DNA from: Candidatus Dadabacteria bacterium
Lineage (GTDB): Bacteria > Desulfobacterota_D > UBA1144 > Nemesobacterales > Nemesobacteraceae
Reading direction: 5' to 3'
DNA length: 12,046 nt
NCBI GenBank assembly: GCA_009840385.1
Contig: VXNX01000002.1
Coordinates: 1-12,046 of the forward strand
Position numbers and translations under genes: made by a program. Below are positions 1 through 5,264 of the stretch, piece after piece (position 1 is the stretch's first letter; each line of letters starts with the position of its first letter). The notes under the pieces are model-generated. The model made no database searches, was not told the origin of the DNA, and worked only from the letters and a program-made list of their open reading frames with translations.

Positions 1-67
1 AGAACATATTACCCCTTCTATGAGGTTATGTCAAACATTATTGCGTAAGTCCTAAGTTTATTAATGT
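1..67. other. Left flank of the IS, no gene seen
   Basis: This AT-rich stretch has no ORF or RNA gene that I can support. It is the sequence beyond the IS insertion and may continue the region downstream of the L12-like/GIY-YIG gene. Confidence 0.5.
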
Positions 68-69
68 AC

Positions 70-91
70 TGCCATCGGAAATTGAGACCAC
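70..91 (+). repeat. Left terminal inverted repeat of the IS3-family element
   Basis: It matches the reverse complement of 1236-1257 at 15 of 22 positions, including a contiguous AGACCAC block at 85-91. The outer boundary (68, 70 or 71) cannot be fixed from this window alone. Confidence 0.6.
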
Positions 92-144
92 TCCCTAAAC
101 CAAGATTGTGCTACAATGACAATCTACTTCAAAGGAGCATTCCG

Positions 145-387
145 ATGGCGAAACACAGAAGATTTACCCCTGAGTTTAAAGCAGAAGTTGTGCTGGAGGC
201 ACTTCGCGGTGAAACTTCCCAAGCGGAGTTGTGTCGCCGCCATAACCTAAGTATAGCGACGCTCTTTGACGCTACGGATCAGCAGTCGAGCGAGGTGGCG
301 GAGCGTATTGCTCACCTTGAGCAGCTCGTTGGACGGTTAACCGTGGCGTTAGACATCGAAAAAAAAGCATTGACTTTCTCGAGTTGA
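145..387 (+). CDS. IS3-family transposase OrfA (helix-turn-helix protein), probably internally deleted
   Basis: This is the 80-residue first ORF of the IS. OrfA binds the element's ends and, as the N-terminal part of the OrfAB fusion, directs transposition. The ATG at 145 is preceded by AAAGGAG at 131-137; an upstream in-frame start at 64 lies outside the element and is not used. Residues 1-36 show the usual start of the HTH (KHRRFTPEFKAEVVLEAL, then SQAELCRRHNLS). Residues 51-74 are the leucine-zipper region (ERIAHLEQLVGRL). Between them, family members usually carry about 15 more residues with a W-K motif that completes the recognition region; here HNLS runs almost directly into ATLFDATDQQS (around nt 253). 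The protein is shorter than the usual 85-105 residues. I infer an in-frame deletion, which may make the element unable to move by itself. Confidence 0.85.
   Translation: MAKHRRFTPEFKAEVVLEALRGETSQAELCRRHNLSIATLFDATDQQSSEVAERIAHLEQLVGRLTVALDIEKKALTFSS
359..366 (+). promoter_or_regulatory. Programmed -1 frameshift site joining OrfA and OrfB
   Basis: A run of eight A (359-366) provides an A AAA AAA heptamer at 360-366 in the OrfA reading frame. Slippage by -1 moves ribosomes into the OrfB frame and gives KKSIDFLELIPSEE across the junction, a sequence typical of IS3-family fusions. The fused OrfAB would run 145-1223, about 359 residues. No obvious stimulatory hairpin was seen just downstream. 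Confidence 0.75.
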
Positions 388-1223
388 TTCCGTCTGAAGA
401 ATGCCGAATCGTTGAGGCATTACGGACACAGCACTCAGTGCGAGAGATTTGCGAGGTGCTGGGTTTCACCCGGAGTACCTTCTATTATCAACCGAAAATC
501 GACGCGTCTGAAGACGTTCTGCGAGCAGAAATAGAGAAGTTAGCTGCGCAGTATCCGACCTACGGATATAGACGTATTACGCACTTACTGCTGAAGACGG
601 GATACCGCGTTGGGTATCGGCGTGTTACCCGATTGATGAAAGAAGACAACCTCTGTGTCGCAGTCAAACGTGCGTGCCAAACGACCCACTCCACTGACGG
701 TCTGCGTCCGTGGATGAATCACCTGAAGACCGTTTCGGTCTGTCGATGCGATCAGGTCTGGGTCGGCGATGTGACTTACGTCCGACTCAAGGGACACTTC
801 GTCTATCTCGCACTGTTCATGGATGTCTTTACCCGCATGATCCGAGGATGGCAGGCCAGTCCACATTTGACGCAGCCACTGACCTTGAAACCCTTGGAAG
901 CAGCACTGCACCGAAGCGTCCCGGAGATACACCATTCCGATCAAGACGCGCAGTATCTTTCAAACGCTTATGTTGCCGCGCTCAAGGCATACGGCGTTGA
1001 GATTTCTCTCGCACGGCGGGGACGCCCCTGGGAGAACGGACACGCTGAAAGACTCATCCGCACCCTCAAAGAGGAAGAAGTTCACCTCAGAGAGTATCAG
1101 GACATCCACGAGGCTCGCGAGCACATCGGGCATTTTATCATACACGTCTATAATCAGAAACGCCCACATTCGGCGTTAGGATATTTGACACCTAAGGAAT
1201 TTCAACGAAAAACCTTATCTTAA
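384..1223 (+). CDS. IS3-family transposase OrfB, DDE (rve) integrase catalytic domain
   Basis: This is the catalytic half of the transposase, 279 residues if started at the TTG at 384 (which overlaps the OrfA stop TGA 385-387); normally it is made as the OrfAB fusion by frameshifting at 359-366. An HTH_21-like region occupies residues about 45-90 (YPTYGYRRITHLL). The retroviral-integrase-type core follows, with D129 (VGDVTYV), D186 (HHSDQDAQY) and E222 (ENGHAERLIRTLKEEEV), that is a DD(35)E spacing. The end NQKRPHSALGYLTPKEF is the standard IS3 C-terminus. The usual glycine after HSD(Q/R) is an aspartate here (D188), a possible weakening change. The reading frame is otherwise full length, so the protein could act in trans if OrfA function is supplied. 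Confidence 0.92.
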   Translation: MIPSEECRIVEALRTQHSVREICEVLGFTRSTFYYQPKIDASEDVLRAEIEKLAAQYPTYGYRRITHLLLKTGYRVGYRRVTRLMKEDNLCVAVKRACQTTHSTDGLRPWMNHLKTVSVCRCDQVWVGDVTYVRLKGHFVYLALFMDVFTRMIRGWQASPHLTQPLTLKPLEAALHRSVPEIHHSDQDAQYLSNAYVAALKAYGVEISLARRGRPWENGHAERLIRTLKEEEVHLREYQDIHEAREHIGHFIIHVYNQKRPHSALGYLTPKEFQRKTLS

Positions 1224-1235
1224 CTTTGCGAAATT

Positions 1236-1257
1236 GTGGTCTAAATAAGCGTATGCA
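1236..1257 (+). repeat. Right terminal inverted repeat of the IS3-family element
   Basis: This is the partner of the left end; the inner core GTGGTCTAAA lies at 1236-1245, 12 bases after the OrfB stop codon. It ends in TGCA. Confidence 0.6.
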
Positions 1258-1316
1258 CTTCAATCCTCCTATAATTTACAACGCAATAAGTAATTTTGGA
1301 CTTGAAAATTTTCGTT

Positions 1317-2216
1317 CTACAATTTCTCTGTTTTTATGTTGCTGCCAAATATCTTCTTCAATTCATCAGGATCCGATATAAATGAGTCATCAATCATCTT
1401 ATTAAACGCCTCGTCAATTTTTACCCATTCATGCCCCTGGATATCTGGACGCGTCCGTGTTAATTTCTTCAAGATATAAGTCTCAACATCTTGGGCATGA
1501 GGTTTGTTATTACACTTAAAAATACCAATCAATATCGGATCATCAGTAGGATGATAGGTTTTAACATATCGACTATGAAATGATTTCTTCGTAGTTTCGC
1601 CAATTTTCACATGCCTTTTATCACCAAAATACCTCCACGCATATACAAAAGCAAAGTCTTTACCTTTAAAACGTTTGACAGGTGAAGGTTTACGAACTCT
1701 AGCTGATGGACCCGGGTCTGGTACAGATGAAGGATCAGGGGCAGGTTTTGATTCCTCCTCAGATTTTTTTAACTTTTCCTCAACTTCAGTAGCCCCATCC
1801 GCAACCGTCTCCGCCTCCGCATCTTCAATCTCATCGATAGGTTCATCACCTGGCTCATCGCCTGGTTCAACTGACGATGAGTCAGATTCAGATTTGATTG
1901 ACTCTTCTGCAACTGCCTCTGCCTCTGTAACTTCAGCAGACTCTTCCACAACTGATTCTGCCTCCGTATCTTCAATCTCATCGCCTGGTTCATCAAGGGC
2001 TGATTTTGATTCCTTTTCAGATTTGGTTGATTCTTCTGCAGCTTCAGTAGACCCATCTTCACTTGCGTCTGCCTCCTCAGGTTCGTTGAGATCCGATCTA
2101 ATTGTGTCTGATGTCTTTAATCCGAATTTCTTCCTTAGGGCTTTAACCAGTGCACAAAGGTCCAGAACGGTCAGATTACAAATTGCGTCAACCATTTTTT
2201 TTATGTCTACAGCCAT
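1317..2216 (-). CDS. Ribosomal L7/L12 N-terminal-like domain + acidic repeat linker + GIY-YIG (T5orf172/MUG113-type) nuclease domain
   Basis: This protein has 299 residues; its ATG at 2216 has AAGGAAGG seven bases upstream. Residues 4-36 (DIKKMVDAICNLTVLDLCAL, then VKALRKKFGLK) read like the dimerisation/L10-binding domain of ribosomal protein L7/L12. Residues about 45-172 are a low-complexity, strongly acidic E/D/S/P linker with two and a half copies of a repeat of about 42 residues (EESxKSE...EPGDE..DEIEDxEAE). Residues about 187-275 resemble a T5orf172/MUG113 GIY-YIG domain: FAFVYAW in place of GIY, VKIGET (203-208) in place of YIG, R216 after the helix start, E245 (DVETYIL) as likely metal ligand, and HEWVKID (262-268). 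The GIY-YIG call is fairly sure; the L12 relation is by motif recall. It is the last gene before the IS. Its role is unknown: a nuclease held at the ribosomal stalk is one hypothesis. Confidence 0.8.
   Translation of the reverse strand: MAVDIKKMVDAICNLTVLDLCALVKALRKKFGLKTSDTIRSDLNEPEEADASEDGSTEAAEESTKSEKESKSALDEPGDEIEDTEAESVVEESAEVTEAEAVAEESIKSESDSSSVEPGDEPGDEPIDEIEDAEAETVADGATEVEEKLKKSEEESKPAPDPSSVPDPGPSARVRKPSPVKRFKGKDFAFVYAWRYFGDKRHVKIGETTKKSFHSRYVKTYHPTDDPILIGIFKCNNKPHAQDVETYILKKLTRTRPDIQGHEWVKIDEAFNKMIDDSFISDPDELKKIFGSNIKTEKL
1725..2036 (-). repeat. In-frame repeats encoding the acidic linker
   Basis: Repeat units encode residues 61-103, 104-145 and a partial 146-164 of the L12-like/GIY-YIG protein. 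At DNA level, 24-base segments at 1813-1836 and 1960-1983 differ at one base and are 147 bp (49 codons) apart, so the linker length can change in frame. Confidence 0.75.
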
Positions 2217-2273
2217 GTTTGCACCTTCCTTCCAAATTAACGAAGGAGAGAAAAAATATTAGGTTCACCCTCA

Positions 2274-2405
2274 TCACTCTAATCCACCGCTCCACCATGC
2301 GTAAGCGAATGCCAACATCTTCTCAATGTCTGCTACTTCTACGCCTTTTGTGTAAACCGCACAACCGGACGAAGAGTAATCTCTTTCATGTCTGTGATTC
2401 ATCAT
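2274..2405 (-). CDS. Hypothetical micro-protein, 43 aa
   Basis: This small ORF begins with two consecutive ATG codons (2405-2403, 2402-2400). The first overlaps the stop of the preceding 38-aa ORF by four bases (ATGA), a layout typical of translational coupling. The product has a polar start (MMNHRHERDY), then SSSGCAVYTKGVEVADIEKM at residues 11-30, and a tryptophan-rich end (AYAWWSGGLE). I recognise no family. It stops 57 bases before the L12-like/GIY-YIG start and would share its transcript. No strong Shine-Dalgarno sequence is visible, and the ORF may be fortuitous; the ordered overlap and absence of another gene here are the reasons for listing it. Confidence 0.4.
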   Translation of the reverse strand: MMNHRHERDYSSSGCAVYTKGVEVADIEKMLAFAYAWWSGGLE

Positions 2406-2518
2406 ACCACTTCTTGTTCTAAAACTGAGATGATGGCTTCTTGGATATGAAAAACACCGAGTCGTGCCATCTGTTTTGCAATCATAGACCGCTCCATTTC
2501 TAATAGTTGGCTATCCAT
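2402..2518 (-). CDS. Hypothetical micro-protein, 38 aa, amphipathic
   Basis: This ORF runs from the ATG at 2518 to the TGA at 2402. The product (MDSQLLEMERSMIAKQMARL, then a hydrophobic stretch around GVFHIQEAIISVL) looks like two amphipathic helices. The frame is open for about 18 more codons upstream (ELPREARFNFNIPL before the ATG) without an ATG, so the true start could be a TTG nearer 2560 or the ORF could be the remnant of a longer gene. There is no clear ribosome-binding site. It lies downstream of a putative promoter (2646-2675) and the structured leader (2573-2630), and upstream of the coupled 43-aa ORF. Function unknown. Confidence 0.4.
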   Translation of the reverse strand: MDSQLLEMERSMIAKQMARLGVFHIQEAIISVLEQEVV

Positions 2519-2572
2519 CAGTGGAATGTTAAAGTTAAATCGAGCTTCCCTTGGCAACTCGGCATGCAACCT

Positions 2573-2630
2573 GTTTCACGAAGTTGGATAGGACTCGACA
2601 CAAGGGTGTGTCGAGGTGAAACTCCTATCC
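2573..2630 (-). promoter_or_regulatory. Structured leader: nested and interlocked inverted repeats
   Basis: Three perfect pairings lie in 58 bases: GTTTCAC (2573-2579) with GTGAAAC (2616-2622); GGATAGGA (2586-2593) with TCCTATCC (2623-2630); and CTCGACACA (2594-2602) with TGTGTCGAG (2607-2615) around a 4-base loop. The first and second pairings interlock, so they form a pseudoknot or two mutually exclusive folds. In the - strand transcript this is an 8-bp stem and a 9-bp stem separated by a 7-nt bulge, and the bulge is complementary to the segment six bases 3' of the hairpin. No T-run follows, so it is not an intrinsic terminator. It would start about nine bases inside the transcript from the promoter at 2646-2675. 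Confidence 0.6.
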
Positions 2631-2645
2631 ACCAAGTTAATGAAA

Positions 2646-2675
2646 AGTATATCACAAAAAAGGGGAAAATTACAA
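2646..2675 (-). promoter_or_regulatory. Putative sigma70-type promoter for the micro-ORF / L12-like-GIY-YIG unit
   Basis: On the - strand, TTGTAA (2675-2670) and TATACT (2651-2646) are separated by 18 bases. This is 4/6 and 5/6 against the consensus boxes. It lies 33 bases beyond the stop codon of the HNH gene, so the downstream unit may be transcribed independently of the defence genes. Confidence 0.45.
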
Positions 2676-2708
2676 ATTTCGCCCTGATCCACTGCATACC
2701 CAGCAGTG

Positions 2709-3689
2709 CTATTCTCCCATAACCCGCTCCCGGTGCCATGCCAATGCTTCCTGATCAGGACAGTGTCGTTCAACGGAAGGGGTCCATATACGTTTATCAC
2801 GTAACTCACTTAACATTCTCGCCGTCGGTTCATGTTCGTGTGAAATTGGTGGAACAATGACGTGGTATGTTTCGTTGAAAGAAAATAATCTTGCATCAAA
2901 AGCCCAGTGGTGTGATTTACACAGAGAAATCCCGTTCCGGATATCGTCATTATACGAAACAGAAAACGGGATGATATGGGCAGCATCAGTGATACTGGCA
3001 CCGATCGCCGTGCGGATGTCTAACGCACAGACCGCACACTTATGCTTGTAAATCTTCATGATCGCTTTACGGAAACCGGCACTCCGCACCGGGGTTTCTA
3101 CTTGGATTGACGCGACATCTCTCTGCATTGAAAAGGGGCGTTGGGTGTCCTGCATCAACTGTTCACTATAGCTTTCAATGTCCTCCGCGATGTATTCCAA
3201 GCCGAGGGTTCGGTGTTCCTCAATGACCCGTTCAATCTCATGCCTAATATTTGAAAAATAGGTGCTGATCAGCACCTGACGGAGTATCTCCCGATACTGG
3301 GGCATCACGAGTAAAACAAAAAGACGCTCGTCCAGCTTAGCAGTGGCATTCGCGTTGCGAAGATACGCCTCAGTAGGGGTTCCCCCAGCAGGTCTTGATT
3401 GCAGTTCTGGGGGATCCAAGTGCCAGAACCCATTGGTTTTCAGATGAAAAAAGGGATTGTGGAGACTCGGTTGCCAATTCGCTGTGTTCCTGCTATTGAA
3501 AACCGCTATCAGATCTGCAAAGAAAGACTTCTTCTCTTGGATTTCTCTAAAAGGGATACGGTTTTCGGGGAGCTCGTCGCTCTCAAGCATTTCCATGATT
3601 ATTAACAAGAGAAACGGTTTGTGCGGAGTCTGCTTGCTGTTCTGTAAGTCTTGCAGCCTTTGGATATAGTCTTGTAGCGTGTGGATCAT
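2709..3689 (-). CDS. HNH endonuclease with ScoMcrA-type (phosphorothioate-DNA-binding-like) N-terminal module
   Basis: This is a 326-residue predicted restriction endonuclease. The C-terminal half has an HNH_2-type domain: FRKAIMKIYKHKCAVC (206-221, C218/C221), DAAHII (H238), RNGISLC (N252, C257) and SHHWAFD (259-265), a complete metal-binding and catalytic set. The N-terminal part (TPHKPFLLLI 21-30, IPFREI 45-50, NPFFHLKTNGFWHL 78-91, and DERLFVLLVMPQYREILRQV further on) resembles the sulfur-binding module of ScoMcrA-like type IV enzymes, which cut phosphorothioate-modified DNA. That specificity is inference. No dnd or ssp modification genes are in the window, as expected for an enzyme that would attack modified invading DNA. 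The gene follows the HEPN gene by 73 bp in the same orientation. The upstream Shine-Dalgarno is weak (GAAGAAAA). Confidence 0.82.
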   Translation of the reverse strand: MIHTLQDYIQRLQDLQNSKQTPHKPFLLLIIMEMLESDELPENRIPFREIQEKKSFFADLIAVFNSRNTANWQPSLHNPFFHLKTNGFWHLDPPELQSRPAGGTPTEAYLRNANATAKLDERLFVLLVMPQYREILRQVLISTYFSNIRHEIERVIEEHRTLGLEYIAEDIESYSEQLMQDTQRPFSMQRDVASIQVETPVRSAGFRKAIMKIYKHKCAVCALDIRTAIGASITDAAHIIPFSVSYNDDIRNGISLCKSHHWAFDARLFSFNETYHVIVPPISHEHEPTARMLSELRDKRIWTPSVERHCPDQEALAWHRERVMGE

Positions 3690-3762
3690 CGTTTTTTCTT
3701 CAGACTCTGTTTGTGAACGACACGTCTGTCTTTGTGCTGCTCATCTGGTGTTTCCAATGCTT

Positions 3763-5136
3763 TTATATCAGGCACCAATAATCTTTGTTACCTTCCCTGT
3801 ATCGCTCTGCCCATCCTTCTGCTTCCATTTCACACAGGATATCATACGTGCTTGTACGAAAGTCTCTCAACTGGGTAGGGCTTCCACCTCTTTCCAGATG
3901 GTATTGTGTAAGGACTTCTAAAATGGATGAGATCGGCAAGGATCCCTGCCAGGGATATGATGTGTTGAGAATGGATCGGATAATCGGAGTGTTCAGGGGT
4001 TCTCCTGCATATTCATACCACTTTGCATCTTCCTTGGGCTCAACTTTGGGTGCTAGCTTGCACGCCTCAATGCGGTTGGCCAATTCCCCGACGGGTTCAA
4101 ACCCGAGGAGAACGTTGAGTTTACCAGAGTATTGCCAACCGCCCTCGAACGATTCGATTCTTTCGACAACGGACTCTTGGAAGTGGTCCTCGAGCCTGAC
4201 AACTTTGTGGAATTCGTCGTTTTTTAGACCGAGTTTCTCACGGATCCGGCGCCAACTCATTGGTCTTGAACCTTGGGCATTTATACGAAGTTCAGCGACC
4301 TTACGCCCGATTTCCACGCGGTCCTCCAAGGTGTTTGCTGCACGGAACTTCTCCGCTATTGAGGGTTTTGGCTCGGAAACCTTTCGGGTTGAGGCCAAGG
4401 TTTTAATGCGTTCGTTACTCTCCGATTCAACAGTCTGTAGGCGATTCTCTTTTTCCAAGAGACGTTTTTTCAAGTCAGCGTTTTCTGCTTCCACTGATTT
4501 CAACAGATTTGACATATCTGTGAGGCGTTCGTCGGAAGCAAGCCATTCTGTTTCCATTTCCTCCAATCGACTTGATGTAGTATTGAGCTGTTTTTTCAAG
4601 TCAGCGTTCTCTGCTCTTACCACTTCCAGTTGGTCAGATACATCTGCGGTGTGTTCTTCCTCTTCATAAGAAAAAAGCCGATCTCGGATATCTTCAACTT
4701 CACGCTCTGCGTCTTGATTTTTGATCTCGCCGAGTACTTCAGCGACGTGAGTTAGGGCTGCCCGAGTGCGCTCAGCGTCCAGATCCTCTACCCCTGGATG
4801 TGCCCAAAGATTTCGACCGTCCACTATCACTCCAGTCTTATATTGGACCTTTGAATTGGAATTAAACTGTTGACTGAAAACACGATCACGATGCCAATAT
4901 TTTCTGATAATGTGCGGAAAATGCTTGATATCTATTGCAGCTTCAATGTTTCCGTTCTGTTCTTGCAGGTCTTCCTTGAATTGTTCTGCTTCTTCATAGG
5001 ACAAAGAATCTCGAATTAAGTCTTCAACCTGCTCGCCTCGAACTTTTCTTAAGCATCGGATGATAAATGAACGCATAGCATCACGATATATATCGTGAGC
5101 TTTGCGAAGTGCCTCCCGATTCGGATATTTCGTCAT
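3763..5136 (-). CDS. Swt1-type HEPN domain protein with coiled coil and C-terminal winged-helix-like region
   Basis: This protein has 457 residues. The ATG at 5136 is chosen because AGGAGG lies 12 bases upstream; the open frame up to 5349 runs through an IS fragment and overlaps the next gene, so it is not used. Residues about 5-138 look like the Swt1-type HEPN domain (YRDAMRSFIIRCL, KHFPHIIRKYW, then VIVDGRNLWAHPG); R108-N-L-W-A-H113 is the Rx4H motif of HEPN ribonucleases. Residues about 145-250 form a coiled coil with two ENADLKK repeats. Residues 285-345 (SWRRIREKLGLKNDEFHKVV) resemble a region seen in proteins with Swt1 HEPN and DUF499 modules. The last 80 residues look like a winged helix. 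Known relatives often accompany a DUF499 ATPase, absent here. Likely role: RNA cleavage in abortive defence, by inference. Confidence 0.75.
   Translation of the reverse strand: MTKYPNREALRKAHDIYRDAMRSFIIRCLRKVRGEQVEDLIRDSLSYEEAEQFKEDLQEQNGNIEAAIDIKHFPHIIRKYWHRDRVFSQQFNSNSKVQYKTGVIVDGRNLWAHPGVEDLDAERTRAALTHVAEVLGEIKNQDAEREVEDIRDRLFSYEEEEHTADVSDQLEVVRAENADLKKQLNTTSSRLEEMETEWLASDERLTDMSNLLKSVEAENADLKKRLLEKENRLQTVESESNERIKTLASTRKVSEPKPSIAEKFRAANTLEDRVEIGRKVAELRINAQGSRPMSWRRIREKLGLKNDEFHKVVRLEDHFQESVVERIESFEGGWQYSGKLNVLLGFEPVGELANRIEACKLAPKVEPKEDAKWYEYAGEPLNTPIIRSILNTSYPWQGSLPISSILEVLTQYHLERGGSPTQLRDFRTSTYDILCEMEAEGWAERYREGNKDYWCLI
4465..4615 (-). repeat. Direct repeats inside the coiled-coil coding region
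   Basis: Two 25-base segments, 4465-4489 and 4591-4615, differ at one base and are 126 bp (42 codons, six heptads) apart. They encode the repeated ENADLKK element of the HEPN protein and point to duplication of coiled-coil heptads. Confidence 0.7.
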
Positions 5137-5156
5137 GCTTATACACAGCCTCCTGG

Positions 5157-5203
5157 ACTGCCACTGGAAATTTAGGCCACTCTCTAAACCAAGATTATGA
5201 TAC
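5157..5203 (+). repeat. Solitary copy of the IS3-family left end (IS remnant)
   Basis: This 47-base stretch matches the left end of the IS at 68-114 in 40 of 47 positions without gaps, including an exact 13-base block (CTAAACCAAGATT). No transposase gene or right end follows. It sits between the ParB-like gene and the HEPN gene, 21 bases upstream of the HEPN start and therefore in its leader. Weak boxes on the - strand (CATAAT 5199-5194 and TTGCTT 5221-5216, 16 apart) raise the possibility that the fragment helps to form a promoter for the HEPN gene. Confidence 0.8.
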
Positions 5204-5264
5204 GAGGGATTTGACAAGCAAGTTTTAATATTAACTGAGAAAAATATCGTACTCCAATTCAAGG

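Larger units (their letters stand above)
70..1257 (+). mobile_element. IS3-family insertion sequence, about 1.19 kb, probably OrfA-damaged
   Basis: The element contains an OrfA/OrfB pair in overlapping frames with a DD(35)E transposase. Its ends form an imperfect inverted repeat: positions 70-91 against the reverse complement of 1236-1257 match at 15 of 22 places, with a clear core TTGAGACCAC (82-91) against GTGGTCTAAA (1236-1245), 9 of 10. With these limits the element begins TG and ends CA, as IS3-family elements do. The exact ends are uncertain by a few bases: the trinucleotide ACT occurs at 68-70 and 1257-1259 and could be a 3-bp target duplication if the element is 71-1256. The body is bounded on the right by the end of the L12-like/GIY-YIG gene on the opposite strand. 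A second, solitary copy of the left end lies at 5157-5203. Confidence 0.88.

Noticed and set aside
1675-2262. Serine-rich 195-aa ORF on the + strand
   Set aside because: It is the antisense shadow of the acidic GAA/GAT-rich repeat tract of the fusion gene; it has no ribosome-binding site or recognisable domain.
2573-2630. HDV-like self-cleaving ribozyme
   Set aside because: The order of pairings on the - strand recalls the HDV topology, but the third stem is 9 bp rather than about 3 bp, there is no P4 hairpin, and no room for the catalytic joining segment.
2573-2630. Intrinsic terminator of the HNH gene
   Set aside because: The hairpins are strong but no T-run follows on the - strand, and a promoter-like pair lies between the HNH stop and the structure.
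2583-2633. Integron attC site
   Set aside because: GTTGGAT at 2583-2589 fits the core GTTRRRY, but the partner core is in the wrong orientation and reads ATCCACC, not RYYYAAC; no integrase or cassette array is seen.
4465-4615. CRISPR-like direct repeats
   Set aside because: There are only two copies, inside an intact coding frame, spaced by whole heptads of a coiled coil; no cas genes are present.
3785-4669. 294-aa ORF on the + strand
   Set aside because: It is antisense to the HEPN coiled-coil gene; its serine-rich composition follows from the reverse strand of the charged heptads.
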